Part shown: positions 52,321-60,889 of the stretch, in pieces
How positions within the stretch are numbered: position 1 is the stretch's first letter
Layout of the letters: each line of letters begins with the position of its first letter
Assembly: GCA_040384645.1 (NCBI GenBank)
Contig: JAZKIX010000010.1
Coordinates: 1-64,000 of the forward strand
Length of the DNA: 64,000 nucleotides
Origin: JAZKIX01 sp040384645
Lineage (GTDB): Bacteria; Pseudomonadota; Gammaproteobacteria; Burkholderiales; Burkholderiaceae_D
Reading direction: 5' to 3'
Made by a program: the position numbers and the translations under genes
The notes under the pieces: model-generated
The model's database searches: none
What the model saw: only the letters and a program-made list of their open reading frames with translations
Told to the model about the DNA's origin: nothing

Positions 52321-52839
52321 ATGCAACAAGCGTCATCTAACCCAGCGTCCGGCCTGGTAAATAATACTGGCTCTGGCAAAGAAATAGCAGGTCACGAATT
52401 TTTGGCTTTTACCTTAGGCAAAGAAGAATACGGCATCGATATTTTGAAGGTGCAAGAAATCCGCGGGTACGAAGCGGTGACGCGTATAGCGAATGCACCA
52501 GAGTTTATTAAAGGTGTGATCAATTTACGCGGCATTATTATTCCCGTGGTGGATATGCGAATCAAATTCAATCTCGGCACGCCTATTTACGACCAATTTA
52601 CTGTTGTCATTATCCTCAATATTAGCGGACGTGTAATAGGGATGGTGGTTGACAGCGTATCCGATGTGACGACGCTTTCTCCCGAGCAGGTAAAGCCAGC
52701 ACCAGAAATGGGGGCAGCATTTAACACAGATTATTTAATCGGACTTGGAGCGCTGGATGAACGAATGCTGATCTTGGTTGATATCGATAAATTGATGTCA
52801 AGCGCAGATATGGGTTTACTTGAAAAGCTTGCCGCATAG
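52321..52839 (+). CDS. cheW: Chemotaxis coupling protein CheW
   Basis: A 172-residue CheW that links chemoreceptors to CheA. The core fold spans about 25-160: FLAFTLGKEEYGIDILKVQEIRGYE, APEFIKGVINLRGIIIPVVDMRIKFNL, IGMVVDSVSDVTTLS, LIGLGALDERMLILVDIDKL. The first 22 residues are a variable extension. It follows cheA by 19 nt. Confidence 0.94.
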   Translation: MQQASSNPASGLVNNTGSGKEIAGHEFLAFTLGKEEYGIDILKVQEIRGYEAVTRIANAPEFIKGVINLRGIIIPVVDMRIKFNLGTPIYDQFTVVIILNISGRVIGMVVDSVSDVTTLSPEQVKPAPEMGAAFNTDYLIGLGALDERMLILVDIDKLMSSADMGLLEKLAA

Positions 52840-53217
52840 CGATTGCCTTACTGGTCCGGAACAATCGAATACATCGTGTCATTCGCGAAAGCGGCTGAGT
52901 GGCTTTAAAAATCACTTTTTTCGCCACGCTTAGTCCTTCACGGAGAGTATCTATTAGCTGGCGAGTAGGCTGAATCGAGTGAGAAGTAAGTTTATTACTG
53001 ATGGCAACAATAATCATTGAGCGGCAAGTATTGGAAAACTTTATTTCATACAGATTGCGCAAATAAATTTAAATAATTCTAAAGTCAAAATTTTCTTAAA
53101 GGCAAAATAATATTTTTTTAAATACTGTCGCTAAGGACAATTCGAAATGTTTTAGACTTTTTTATGCCATATGTAATAACCATTGGATAATTAAATACCG
53201 AAATTGGGAGAGCTATT
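52840..53217. other. AT-rich spacer before the chemoreceptor
   Basis: About 380 nt with no convincing gene; strongly A/T-rich, particularly 53060-53200. No dispersed-repeat copy. A GGGAG ribosome binding site at 53206 precedes the receptor start. I looked for a FliA-type (TAAA...GCCGATAA) promoter and did not find a good match. Confidence 0.45.
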
Positions 53218-54489
53218 ATGGGTTTGCGGAATTTACGTATTGGCACAAGGTTGGGGATTGGATTCGGCGTCATATTATTGATTTTGGTAGGAATGACTAT
53301 TTTCGGAAATAAACTTGATGGAAATACCCAATTGGGTTTTGGTGGGGCAGCAATCACGTTAGGCATATTTATCGCTTGGATCATCACGCGCAGCATTACC
53401 GAGCCCCTTCATCAAGCGGTGGCGATAACCAAAAAAGTTGCTCTCGGTGAGCTGACTTCAGTTATTGATGTGGTTGGAACCGATCAAATCAGTGATCTAT
53501 TGCGGGCTCTGAAAAATATGAATCAAAGCCTAGTGAAAACGGTTAGTGAAGTACGCAACGGTACCGAGACTATTACCGTGGCGTCTCGTGAAATTGCTTC
53601 TGGTAATGCGGACCTGTCATCGCGTACCGAGTCACAAGCCAGTTCGTTGGAAGAAACCGCAAGTTCAATGGAAGAACTAACCGGTACTGTCCGACAAAAT
53701 GCCGATAATGCGCGTCAAGCCAACCAGCTTGCAGTGTCAGCGTCGGCTGTCGCCGCCCAAGGTGGCCATATCGTCTCGCAAGTAGTAGGCACCATGGGGT
53801 CGATCAAAGACAGCTCCCGCAAGATCGTTGACATCATCGGTGTCATCGATGGCATTGCTTTTCAAACCAATATTTTGGCGTTGAATGCTGCGGTGGAAGC
53901 GGCCCGTGCCGGCGAACAGGGACGCGGTTTTGCGGTGGTTGCGGCCGAAGTGCGTAATCTGGCGCAGCGCAGCGCGGGTGCCGCCAAAGAGATTAAATCG
54001 CTGATCGGTGATTCGGTAGAAAAGGTCGATGCGGGCAGCAAGCTGGTCGACGAAGCCGGTCAGACCATGGGGCTGATCGTCACCTCGGTCAAGCAGGTGG
54101 CCGATATCATGAGCGAGATCACGGCGGCCAGCCAGGAACAAAGTGTGGGCATTGAAGAAGTCAATCGCGCCATCGGCAATATGGATGAAATGACGCGGCA
54201 AAATGCAGCTCTAGTAGAACAAGCCACAGCCGCGGCCGAAAGCATGCAGCGCCATGCCAGCCAAGTTGCTGGCGCGATGGCCGCGATTGAGCAAACTAAC
54301 CAAAACGGCAGCAAGCAAAGTACCGGTATTGCAGCAAAAGCGAACGCCGCCGCACCGCCAAAGATGACGGCTCCAGCAAGACCTGCTACCAGGCCAGCGC
54401 CAGCCAAAGCGGCAAAACCGGTGCCAGCAAAGCCAAAACTTGCAAATACGGCCAGCAAACCGGCGTCGGACGAATGGGAAGAGTTTTAG
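53218..54489 (+). CDS. Methyl-accepting chemotaxis protein lacking a periplasmic sensor domain
   Basis: This 423-residue receptor has TM1 (about 12-29), only about ten residues outside, TM2 (about 40-57), HAMP (58-110), a full cytoplasmic signalling helix bundle (tip IDGIAFQTNILALNAAVEAARAGEQGRGFAVVA), an Ala/Pro/Lys-rich linker and the C-terminal tether EWEEF, which resembles the CheR/CheB-binding pentapeptide NWETF. Related receptors have 130-150 residues between TM1 and TM2, so the ligand domain has been lost. It could sense internal or membrane state. The first 500 nt are A/T-rich while the rest is G/C-rich, suggesting recombination with a paralog. Confidence 0.9.
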   Translation: MGLRNLRIGTRLGIGFGVILLILVGMTIFGNKLDGNTQLGFGGAAITLGIFIAWIITRSITEPLHQAVAITKKVALGELTSVIDVVGTDQISDLLRALKNMNQSLVKTVSEVRNGTETITVASREIASGNADLSSRTESQASSLEETASSMEELTGTVRQNADNARQANQLAVSASAVAAQGGHIVSQVVGTMGSIKDSSRKIVDIIGVIDGIAFQTNILALNAAVEAARAGEQGRGFAVVAAEVRNLAQRSAGAAKEIKSLIGDSVEKVDAGSKLVDEAGQTMGLIVTSVKQVADIMSEITAASQEQSVGIEEVNRAIGNMDEMTRQNAALVEQATAAAESMQRHASQVAGAMAAIEQTNQNGSKQSTGIAAKANAAAPPKMTAPARPATRPAPAKAAKPVPAKPKLANTASKPASDEWEEF

Positions 54490-54558
54490 CAGATTGTTTT
54501 GCCGCCCTGCCGTGGAAGGCGACAAGGTGCTACCCGTTCAGTGTCAAGATTGCTGTCG

Positions 54559-54576
54559 TTCCCGCGCAGGCGGGAA
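54559..54576. repeat. Short REP-like palindrome
   Basis: TTCCCGC-GCAG-GCGGGAA, inside the string TCGTTCCCGCGCAGGCGGG, of the kind (ATTCCCGC...GCGGGAAT) common in betaproteobacterial intergenic DNA. It may terminate the receptor transcript, but has no T-run. Confidence 0.65.
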
Positions 54577-54660
54577 TCCATAGGCAAGCGAAAAACGCCG
54601 CTGGGTTTGTGATGCCACCTGCTAAAAATCACATAATGTATTTAAGGTGTATTCAAATAA

Positions 54661-54738
54661 GGGGGGTATATGGCAAAACAATGCCTTACCCGCAGGTTTT
54701 TATTGGGCTTTTAAAAATACTGGCATGAGTACTTTTTT
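54661..54738 (+). repeat. Dispersed 75-bp intergenic repeat, copy 11
   Basis: Starts GGGGGGTATATGGCAAAACA, has TACCCGCAGGTTTTTATTG and ends AAAAATACTGGCATGAGTAC followed by six T. This is the best consensus-like copy, between the convergent receptor and cheX genes. Confidence 0.85.
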
Positions 54739-54880
54739 CATAATAAGCCTCTTTTTTGCCCTAAAAACGTCAATGCCAGCTTCGACGCGTTGTCGTTTGA
54801 GGCAAACTTCAACGCCAAAGCAGGACAAGCTTAAGACAGTCGGCATCGTAACAACCGACGAAAATAGCCGGTGCCGATCC

Positions 54881-55305
54881 CTACGCCACCGGTTCCAAGT
54901 CCACCACCACTACCGCCTCATACCGCTGCCAGCGCAACAAGATCGCNNNNNNNNNNGGATGGTGATGGGCACCGACACTTCAAGCCGGTCGCCAAAATGT
55001 TTACGTGCGTTACCCGAAATCGTGTTGGCCACTTCGCCCACCGCATCAAGCAAATTATCGTCGCAGGTATCGGGTTCTTTTAGTTGGATCAGCAATTCGC
55101 GTACCAAAGGACGCGGCGCGGAAAAATATACGCAACCGCGAAACTGGCCGGTCAGCGTTATCAAGCCGGTGTAGTCGAAGCGCGGCATCTCGATATCGGC
55201 CAGATACGATGAACGGATCTCGGCCGGGGCGTGGGTCAGATGTGAAAAATAATGTGTCACCGCATCGATGAACACTTTCAACTCAACTTCACTTAGTCTT
55301 GCCAT
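54881..55305 (-). CDS. cheX: CheX-type CheY-phosphate phosphatase, interrupted by an assembly gap
   Basis: A CheC/CheX-family protein of about 140 residues. The family motif is the helix with Glu and Asn in NLLDAVGEVANTISGNARKHFG, the active-site E-x-x-N that removes phosphate from receiver domains. Ten N at 54947-54956 interrupt it after SVPITI; past the gap the frame ILLRWQRYEAVVVVDLEPVA leads to a stop at 54881. It is the third gene of a three-gene signalling module, after the kinase and receiver genes. GGAG precedes the ATG at 55305. Confidence 0.85.
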
Positions 55306-55333
55306 GGTGTTTCTCCAAAAATGGTGGCGCTGC

Positions 55334-55699
55334 TCAGGACGCCAGCTCGATCAAGGCATCGACCAATTGTTCGTCTGAAAAAGGCTTGTGCAGAAAGCCG
55401 TGCGCGCCTTTTTTCAATGCAGCGATGGCGGTGCTTTTATCGCTCAGGGCCGAGACCACCAGGATTTTGATGGCAGGATGACGCGCCAGTAGCGTTTCGA
55501 TGCAAGCGATGCCATCCATTTCCGGCATGGTCAAATCCATGGTGATGACGTCGGGCGTATTGCTGCTAGACAGATCGACGGCTTCGAGCCCGTTTTTGGC
55601 CAAGCCGACCACGCTCAGTCCCCGTAACCGGGGATGGAGCGCAACACGGGCAATGCGGGAGCGGATGATGTTGGAATCATCGACGATTAGTAATTTCAA
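55334..55699 (-). CDS. Single-domain response regulator, TTG start
   Basis: A 121-residue receiver with acidic pair in LLIVDDSN, phosphoacceptor D55 (VITMDLTMPEMDGI) and Lys in LHKPFSD. It has no output domain. The start is TTG at 55699 with GGAG 7 nt upstream; no ATG is in place. The receiver is closer in style to CheB/CheY-type receivers than to OmpR types. The gene lies between the hybrid kinase and cheX, so it is probably the phosphate acceptor of that kinase and the target of the CheX phosphatase. Confidence 0.85.
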   Translation of the reverse strand: MKLLIVDDSNIIRSRIARVALHPRLRGLSVVGLAKNGLEAVDLSSSNTPDVITMDLTMPEMDGIACIETLLARHPAIKILVVSALSDKSTAIAALKKGAHGFLHKPFSDEQLVDALIELAS

Positions 55700-55747
55700 A
55701 TGGCAGCTCCGTGAAAAGGGTTATCAATAAAGGTGCCGACAAGACTG

Positions 55748-57767
55748 TCAAGCTAAAAACAAAATGCTGAATTGGGTATAGGCATTGGCCTGGGTCGAGA
55801 TCCGCAAGCGTGCACCCAACTGTCCGACCCGATGCTTGACCACATCCATGCCGACGCCGTGACCAGCATCGCGGCTGGCCTGCGCTGCGGTTGAAAAGCC
55901 AGGCTCGAAAATCTTCATGACGATCTGACGGTCGTCGAGCTCGCTCAATTGTTCTTCCTTGTAAGCGCCGGAGCGGATCAATTCGGCCCGGATTTCATCG
56001 GGAATCAAGCCGCGGCCATCGTCGCGTAGCATGAATTCATATTCGCCAGCTTCGGCCGGTTTGAGCGAGAGCGTGATATTGCCGGTGGCGGGTTTGGAGC
56101 GTCCTTCGCGTATCGCACTCGTTTCGATGCCATGGGTGACGGCATTGCGCAATAACTGGATCGCGATGTCCTTGAGTTCTTCGCGCGTCTTTTGCGGCAG
56201 TTCATTCATCAAGTCCAGATCGGTTATTAGCTCAACTTCCTTGCCGTGGTCGAGCGCGACCCTTTGTGCCAATTTAGACAGATTACTGGTGAACTGGTCG
56301 TTGTCGACCGCTGGCGCGAAGGCATTGTGATAGGCCGCCAAACGGGTAATGATGTCGCGCACCATCGAGACCCGTTGCAGGAATTCTTCCAGCGGGAAGG
56401 GTAGCGCCAACAAGTCGTCGCCGGAGACATCACCTTTTTGACGCAACTCGACCAATAGCGCTTCAAAACGGTGTGCCAGCGATTCAAACATTTCCAGACC
56501 CAAGGTGGCGGCTTCGCCCTTGAGAGTGTGAATCTTGCGGAAAATGGTATCGACCGTGCGGCGATAGTTGAGCGCGCCGCCTGCTGCGCGCAATAGTTCA
56601 TTCACTTCCAGCAAGGTTCCTTCTGCGGTCTTGAGGAAGAGATTGAGCGTGGCCGGATCAATCTTCAAAAGGTCAAGCATGATCTCGATTTCGGCTTTGG
56701 CATGGACTTTGGCTTCGGCCAGCGCGCGTTCCAATTCGACCTGGATTGTCACGTCAAATACTGTCACCAGTAAATGCGAAATCTTGCCGTCTTCCATGAC
56801 GCGGTTAAATTGCAGGGTCAAATAACGCCGCGTTGCCGGACCGTTTTCGTTGGGAATTTTCACTTCCACCACGGTAAGCGGATTAAGGTCGCCGATCAGC
56901 GCTTCCTTGACCCGGTCGCCAAACAGCAACTCGATGTAATCGCAAGCTAGCGTGCTGGTCGAGGCCGGTACCATTTCTTGCAATAATTGCCGGAAATCTG
57001 CGCCGGCTTGAACCGGTCGTCCCAGTACTGATGCCAGAGATTGTGAAANNNNNNNNNNTGCCGAGAATTTCAGTTGTTTCGCGCTGGGCCGCTTCGACAA
57101 TCCGGTCGTTTTGACGCAAGCGCCGGATGAATTTCAACAAGATGAATGCGAAGTTCAGCAGCGCTAACAAAATGCCGCCGGTTTGCACCATGCGCAAGGT
57201 GTCGGCCTTGGCATTGGCGGTCAATTCCAGATTGGTGGTCAAGCCATTCATCAAGCCGAGCAATTTCAAATTATTTTCTCTGGCATACAACACGACCGCG
57301 TTGAATTGTTCGGAGGTGTACGCGGAGTCATTGGCGAGCGGTGCCAGCAACTCTTTGTAATTGCGCCAGATCAGATCGGCTTTTCTCAGTATTTCCTGAC
57401 CTTCGTTGGTTTTGATTGCCGCAAGAAAAACTTGCTTGTCGTCACCGCTCGAGACCATTGCGCCATGCTGGAATCCGCTCAAGGTTGTGTCGAATAGCGC
57501 AGTGGTTTTTTTTAATTCGGCCAAGGCCTCGGTATTGGACAAGCCACGCGCAGTATCGCTTTCAACCACGAGCAGCGCCTTGGTCATGCGCTGCGACAGC
57601 ATCCGCTGACGTCCGGCCAGGTTGATCGCCATCGCGTCTTCAGAAATCTGGAATGAAATCACAAAGTTCAACATCAATACGGCCAAGTCAAAGACTAGGA
57701 AAAATGCGACGGCGAGAATGATTTCTCGATACTTGCCGAAGTAAGAATTGCTTGCTGCCGGTTTCAT
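55748..57767 (-). CDS. Membrane PilJ-type/PAS/Hpt/CheA-like kinase, interrupted by an assembly gap
   Basis: This kinase starts with TM1 (about 16-38), a periplasmic PilJ/NIT-like region with the motif NLAGRQRMLSQRMTKALL, and TM2 (about 195-215). The 10-N gap at 57049-57058 falls in a PAS-like domain. An Hpt helix with FRKIHTLKGEAATLG (His phosphoacceptor) and a CheA-type ATPase follow (IAIQLLRNAVTHGIE, DDGRGLIPDEI, GFSTAAQASRDAGHGVGMDVVKHRV). No CheW-like P5 domain is present, so it probably works without chemoreceptors or CheW. The next genes are a receiver and CheX. Overall size about 670 residues plus the missing part. Confidence 0.82.
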
Positions 57768-58201
57768 GTGTGACTCCGAATAATTGCGCGCGAGGATGGA
57801 AGGTGGACTAGCGATTTATTGCTGAAAGATAATTGTTGCGTTGCACACTCATTAGCAAGCCCTGTGCCAGAACATTACATTTCATTAAAGTAAGTGTGAC
57901 TTCGACATGTGTTGATATCGCTATCGATGGTCGAAATGCAGTCACTTTATTGCCGGATTGGCTTATACGGCCGCGCAAGCAGGGGCTGCGCAATTAATGG
58001 CTTCGAAACTGCATTAATTTTTAGAGGAGGCGTTCGGTGGCATTTAACAGGATCGGCCAGTTGATCCAACTACAATGCGATCCAATGCGAGTCATCGGAT
58101 GTGAAACCTGCTACTAGCGCAAACTTTTTTGCGCACCGTTCTGATGCAACGCTCACCTTTTTCCATGTCGACGTTCGACAGCGCACTGTAACTGGCCTTC
58201 T
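57768..58201. other. Intergenic region between divergent genes
   Basis: About 430 nt holding the promoters of the kinase module (minus) and of the hydrolase (plus). No dispersed repeat, no tRNA and no clear operator. A short minus-strand frame at 57808-57993 has no recognisable content. Confidence 0.4.
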
Positions 58202-58942
58202 ATGACACATCCGATCTTGCATTTTGCTCATGCAAACAGTTTCCCCGCAGGCACTTACCGCCTTTATTTTGAATCTTTACAAGAAAATTACGATCTCCGT
58301 GCGCTCGAGCTACATGCCCACAACGCTAGATTCCCAGTGACAGATGGCTGGCATGCTCTAGCGCAAGAGTTAATCGAGGAATTGTGCTTGCGCTATCGTG
58401 CGCCTGTTATTCTGGCGGGGCATTCGATGGGCGGTATGCTTTGCTTGATGGCGGCACAGCAGCGGCCCGATTTGGTGCGTTGCGTGGTTTTGCTGGATGC
58501 GCCGGTGGTGGCTGGCTGGCGCGCCATGTTTTTGCGACTGGCAAAATCAAGCAGCAAGGCGGATCGGTTTTCGCCCGCAAGCTTATCCGTAAAGCGGCGT
58601 CATGTCTGGCCCGATGCCGATGCGGCTTTTCAACACTTGGCATCGAAAAAGGTGTTTTCATCCTGGGCCCCCGGCGTACTGGCCGATTATCTGGCGCATG
58701 GCTTGATCGCGCATCCAGAAGGCGTGACCTTGCGTTTTACCCGCGAGGCCGAGACCGCGGTGTATCGCGGGTTGCCGCACCACATTGGACGAATGCTGCG
58801 CCAACCGCTGNNNNNNNNNNCTACCAAACGGCTGGTCGGTAAAAATTTTCAGCAAGTTCCGGGTGGACATTTGTTTCCGATGGAAGCGCCAGCGTTGGCA
58901 GCGCAGGCGACACATGCAATGATTGAAGCGCTATTGAATTGA
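58202..58942 (+). CDS. Alpha/beta hydrolase, interrupted by an assembly gap
   Basis: A protein of at least 246 residues with the alpha/beta-hydrolase pattern: ILHFAHANSFPAGTYR (oxyanion region), the nucleophile elbow VILAGHSMGGMLCL, and C-terminal His in VPGGHLFPME. The 10-N gap at 58811-58820 falls between MLRQPL and TKRLVGKNF, where related hydrolases have about 15-25 more residues including the strand before the acid residue (PVAFIGG...). The frame happens to stay open through the Ns, but the gap is probably longer than 10 nt. Substrate unknown. Confidence 0.75.
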   Translation: MTHPILHFAHANSFPAGTYRLYFESLQENYDLRALELHAHNARFPVTDGWHALAQELIEELCLRYRAPVILAGHSMGGMLCLMAAQQRPDLVRCVVLLDAPVVAGWRAMFLRLAKSSSKADRFSPASLSVKRRHVWPDADAAFQHLASKKVFSSWAPGVLADYLAHGLIAHPEGVTLRFTREAETAVYRGLPHHIGRMLRQPLXXXXTKRLVGKNFQQVPGGHLFPMEAPALAAQATHAMIEALLN

Positions 58943-58998
58943 AACCATCGTTGCTGACGCATCGTTAGCGAACGCATTACTACAAAATCTAAGTTGAT

Positions 58999-59908
58999 AT
59001 GAGAAGAACACTGTTTATCGTTTGTGCTGTCGTGACCATGCTATGGAGTACCGCTTCAAATGCCACATCGCTTTCCTCTGACTGGGCAGATTTTCAAAAG
59101 GTAAGGGCAGAGGGCAGTACCAGCCATATCCTCGATATCGAAAACGACAGCCTTTTACTGAATCATGCCGATGGTTTTTACACTAGTGGCTTGGTTTATA
59201 CCCAGCGCAGTGTGTTGCAAGAGTCGGATCGTTCGAACGTTGTCGGCTGGCGGCTGGGGCACGAAATGTATACCGCCTCGGACATCAAATTGCGACCTGA
59301 AGAAATAACCGCGCCCGATCACCCGTATGCTGCCTGGGCATATGCTGGTATGTTCAAGGAAACCCATCGCAATGACGGCAGTTCTTTTAGCTTGGGAGTG
59401 GATCTGGGTTGTCTTGGTCCGTGCGCTGGCGGCGAATGGGTGCAAACAAATTTACATCGCTTGCTGAATCAACCTTTGCCAGAAAGTTGGCGTACCCAAG
59501 TGCGCAATGAATTCGGCGCCGTGCTGTATGCCGATATCGCGCCGGTTAGGCTGACACCTTTGCCTTGGCTTGATGCGACACCGCATCTAAAAGGACGTTT
59601 CGGCAATATCTTCACCGATGTGGGGGCAGGATTGACCTTGCGTGCTGGCCGATTGAACTTGTTGCCAGATCAGGCTACCTTGCATGGATTCGTGCGCCTG
59701 GATGCGCGTGCTGTCGCCTATGACGCAACCTTGCAGGGCGGGTATTTTTCCAAGCAGAATCCGTATACGGTCCAGCCCAAACGCTTGCTAGGCGAGGCCG
59801 AGTTGGGGCTGGTCTGGAACCGCGCGCCGCAGTAATGAGATTCGCGATTTGCCGAACGCCTTGGGGCAGCAAGACTTTGTGCGTCTGCAGTTTAGTTACA
59901 CACCTTGA
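58999..59908 (+). pseudogene. lpxR-like lipid A deacylase gene, C-terminus frameshifted
   Basis: The frame from 58999 gives 278 residues with a signal peptide (1-22) and the DUF2219/LpxR pattern (IENDSLLLNHADGFYTSGL with the catalytic Asn/Asp region, DHPYAAWAYAG, LGCLGPCAGGEWVQ). It ends at 59835 with VWNRAPQ, which is not a barrel end. The missing last strand lies in the next frame directly after: ARRSNEIRDLPNALGQQDFVRLQFSYTP, ending at 59908. A deletion or frameshift near 59815-59830 has separated them. The same tail occurs again at 62360-62441. The gene may still give a truncated outer-membrane protein. Confidence 0.7.
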
Positions 59909-60074
59909 ATTGGCGGAAGATTAATTGACGGTTAAGCTGGATCATAGTCGATAGGCTCGAGTTTCAGCCTCGGAATGGCCTGTTTTCGGTTTATTTTCAG
60001 TCTCCCGCTAGTGCCGTTCGGCACCTTCTGCAATGACCAAGTTTGTATTGGTCACCCATGACGGCGCCGAAACT
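59828..60074 (+). repeat. Upstream copy of the lpxR-tail/pyrG-head duplication
   Basis: This block matches 62360-62590: TGAGATTCGCGATTTGCCGA and the rest of the lpxR tail, the intergenic spacer, the GTGCCGTTCGGCAC hairpin and the first codons of pyrG. By eye the match is about 85%, with several small indels. Together with the downstream copy it flanks the tetR/lipoprotein pair. Confidence 0.8.
60033..60074 (+). pseudogene. Decayed 5' fragment of pyrG
   Basis: It starts ATGACCAAGTTTGTATTGGT like pyrG (MTKFVxVT), then jumps to HDGAET, which corresponds to pyrG codons about 64-69 (VTDDGAET). The jump is explained by a deletion of about 160 nt between two similar strings in pyrG (GTATTCGTCAC at the start, GTATTCGTTAC further in). 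Nothing of pyrG follows. The matching -10 box of the intact copy (TATAAT) is TTTATT here. Confidence 0.75.
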
Positions 60075-60152
60075 TCAGGCTCCTGTTGCGGCGCAGGAGT
60101 CATTTCAAACAAACGCTACCTCTTCCCTTCGGGGTACTCATGACGTTTCAAT

Positions 60153-60836
60153 TCATCCGTGATGTCTGCGCCTGGCAGGTTGCTGCTCTGACTCGGTGGT
60201 TGCTGCGCAGCTCAGGTAGGCAGCAATCATCAAGTGCATTTGCGCCCTCACGCCCTGAACCAGCGACCGCGACGCGCCTGCTGCCAGCACCGCCTGTACC
60301 GGGCCCACGAGTGAGGTGGACAGCACGAAGGTGGTCAATTGCAGATCGACGAAACGCGCGTCCGGCGCAGTTGCGAGCAAATCGCAAATGTCAAGTTGCG
60401 CTTGCTGGGTGATGCGCGCAAGGATAGCCGTCCCACTAGCCTCCTGTGCCACGGAGTAAAGCGCCACCGAGACATCCGGGCGTTCCAGTTTGGCATCGAG
60501 GAAGGAATCGACCAGCCGCCGGGCTATCACTTCAACCGGCTGGCCTTTGGCTTCGGCGCAAGCGACCCCCACTGCTTGGGCGACATGCAGCAAGTGCCGC
60601 TCCAGAACGGCCAGCAGCATGGCCTGCTTGTTGGGAAAGTACTGGTACAGCGTGCCGATTGAAACACCGGCCCGCTCCGCCACGCGCGTGGTCGTCAGGC
60701 GCTGGATCCCGCTTTGCAGCAAAACCTGAATACAGGCCTCAAAAATCGACTCGACGGTATAAGTCGATCGTGCCTGAACTGGCGTCTTTCTTGGTTGTAG
60801 TGGAGCTTTGACAGCGGCCATTGAATGCGAATTCAC
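60153..60836 (-). CDS. TetR-family regulator
   Basis: A 227-residue TetR/AcrR-type repressor. The N-terminal helix-turn-helix (about 18-75: STYTVESIFEACIQVLLQSGIQRLTTTRVAERAGVSIGTLYQYFPNKQAML) is typical; the C-terminal ligand domain is helical and without recognised specificity. It is divergent from the lipoprotein gene at 60890, and a perfect palindrome in the 53-nt intergenic region (60840-60855) is the likely operator for both. It lies inside the segment flanked by duplicated lpxR/pyrG sequences. Confidence 0.88.
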   Translation of the reverse strand: MNSHSMAAVKAPLQPRKTPVQARSTYTVESIFEACIQVLLQSGIQRLTTTRVAERAGVSIGTLYQYFPNKQAMLLAVLERHLLHVAQAVGVACAEAKGQPVEVIARRLVDSFLDAKLERPDVSVALYSVAQEASGTAILARITQQAQLDICDLLATAPDARFVDLQLTTFVLSTSLVGPVQAVLAAGASRSLVQGVRAQMHLMIAAYLSCAATTESEQQPARRRHHG

Positions 60837-60839
60837 GAA

Positions 60840-60855
60840 ATGAGGGATCCCTCAT
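60840..60855. promoter_or_regulatory. Palindrome ATGAGGGATCCCTCAT, candidate TetR operator
   Basis: A perfect 16-bp palindrome 4 nt upstream of the tetR start and 35 nt upstream of the divergent lipoprotein start. A partial half-site (ATGAAGGCTCAT) follows at 60859-60870. The position would let the repressor block both promoters. Confidence 0.6.
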
Positions 60856-60889
60856 ATTATGAAGGCTCATTCACTTTTATGGCAACCCC

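Noticed and set aside
1332..54738. Reading the dispersed repeat as a coding element or as a CRISPR array
   Set aside because: Frames through the copies (for example at 11281 and 54650) differ in phase and stop positions, so no peptide is conserved; copies are kilobases apart with no spacers or cas genes.
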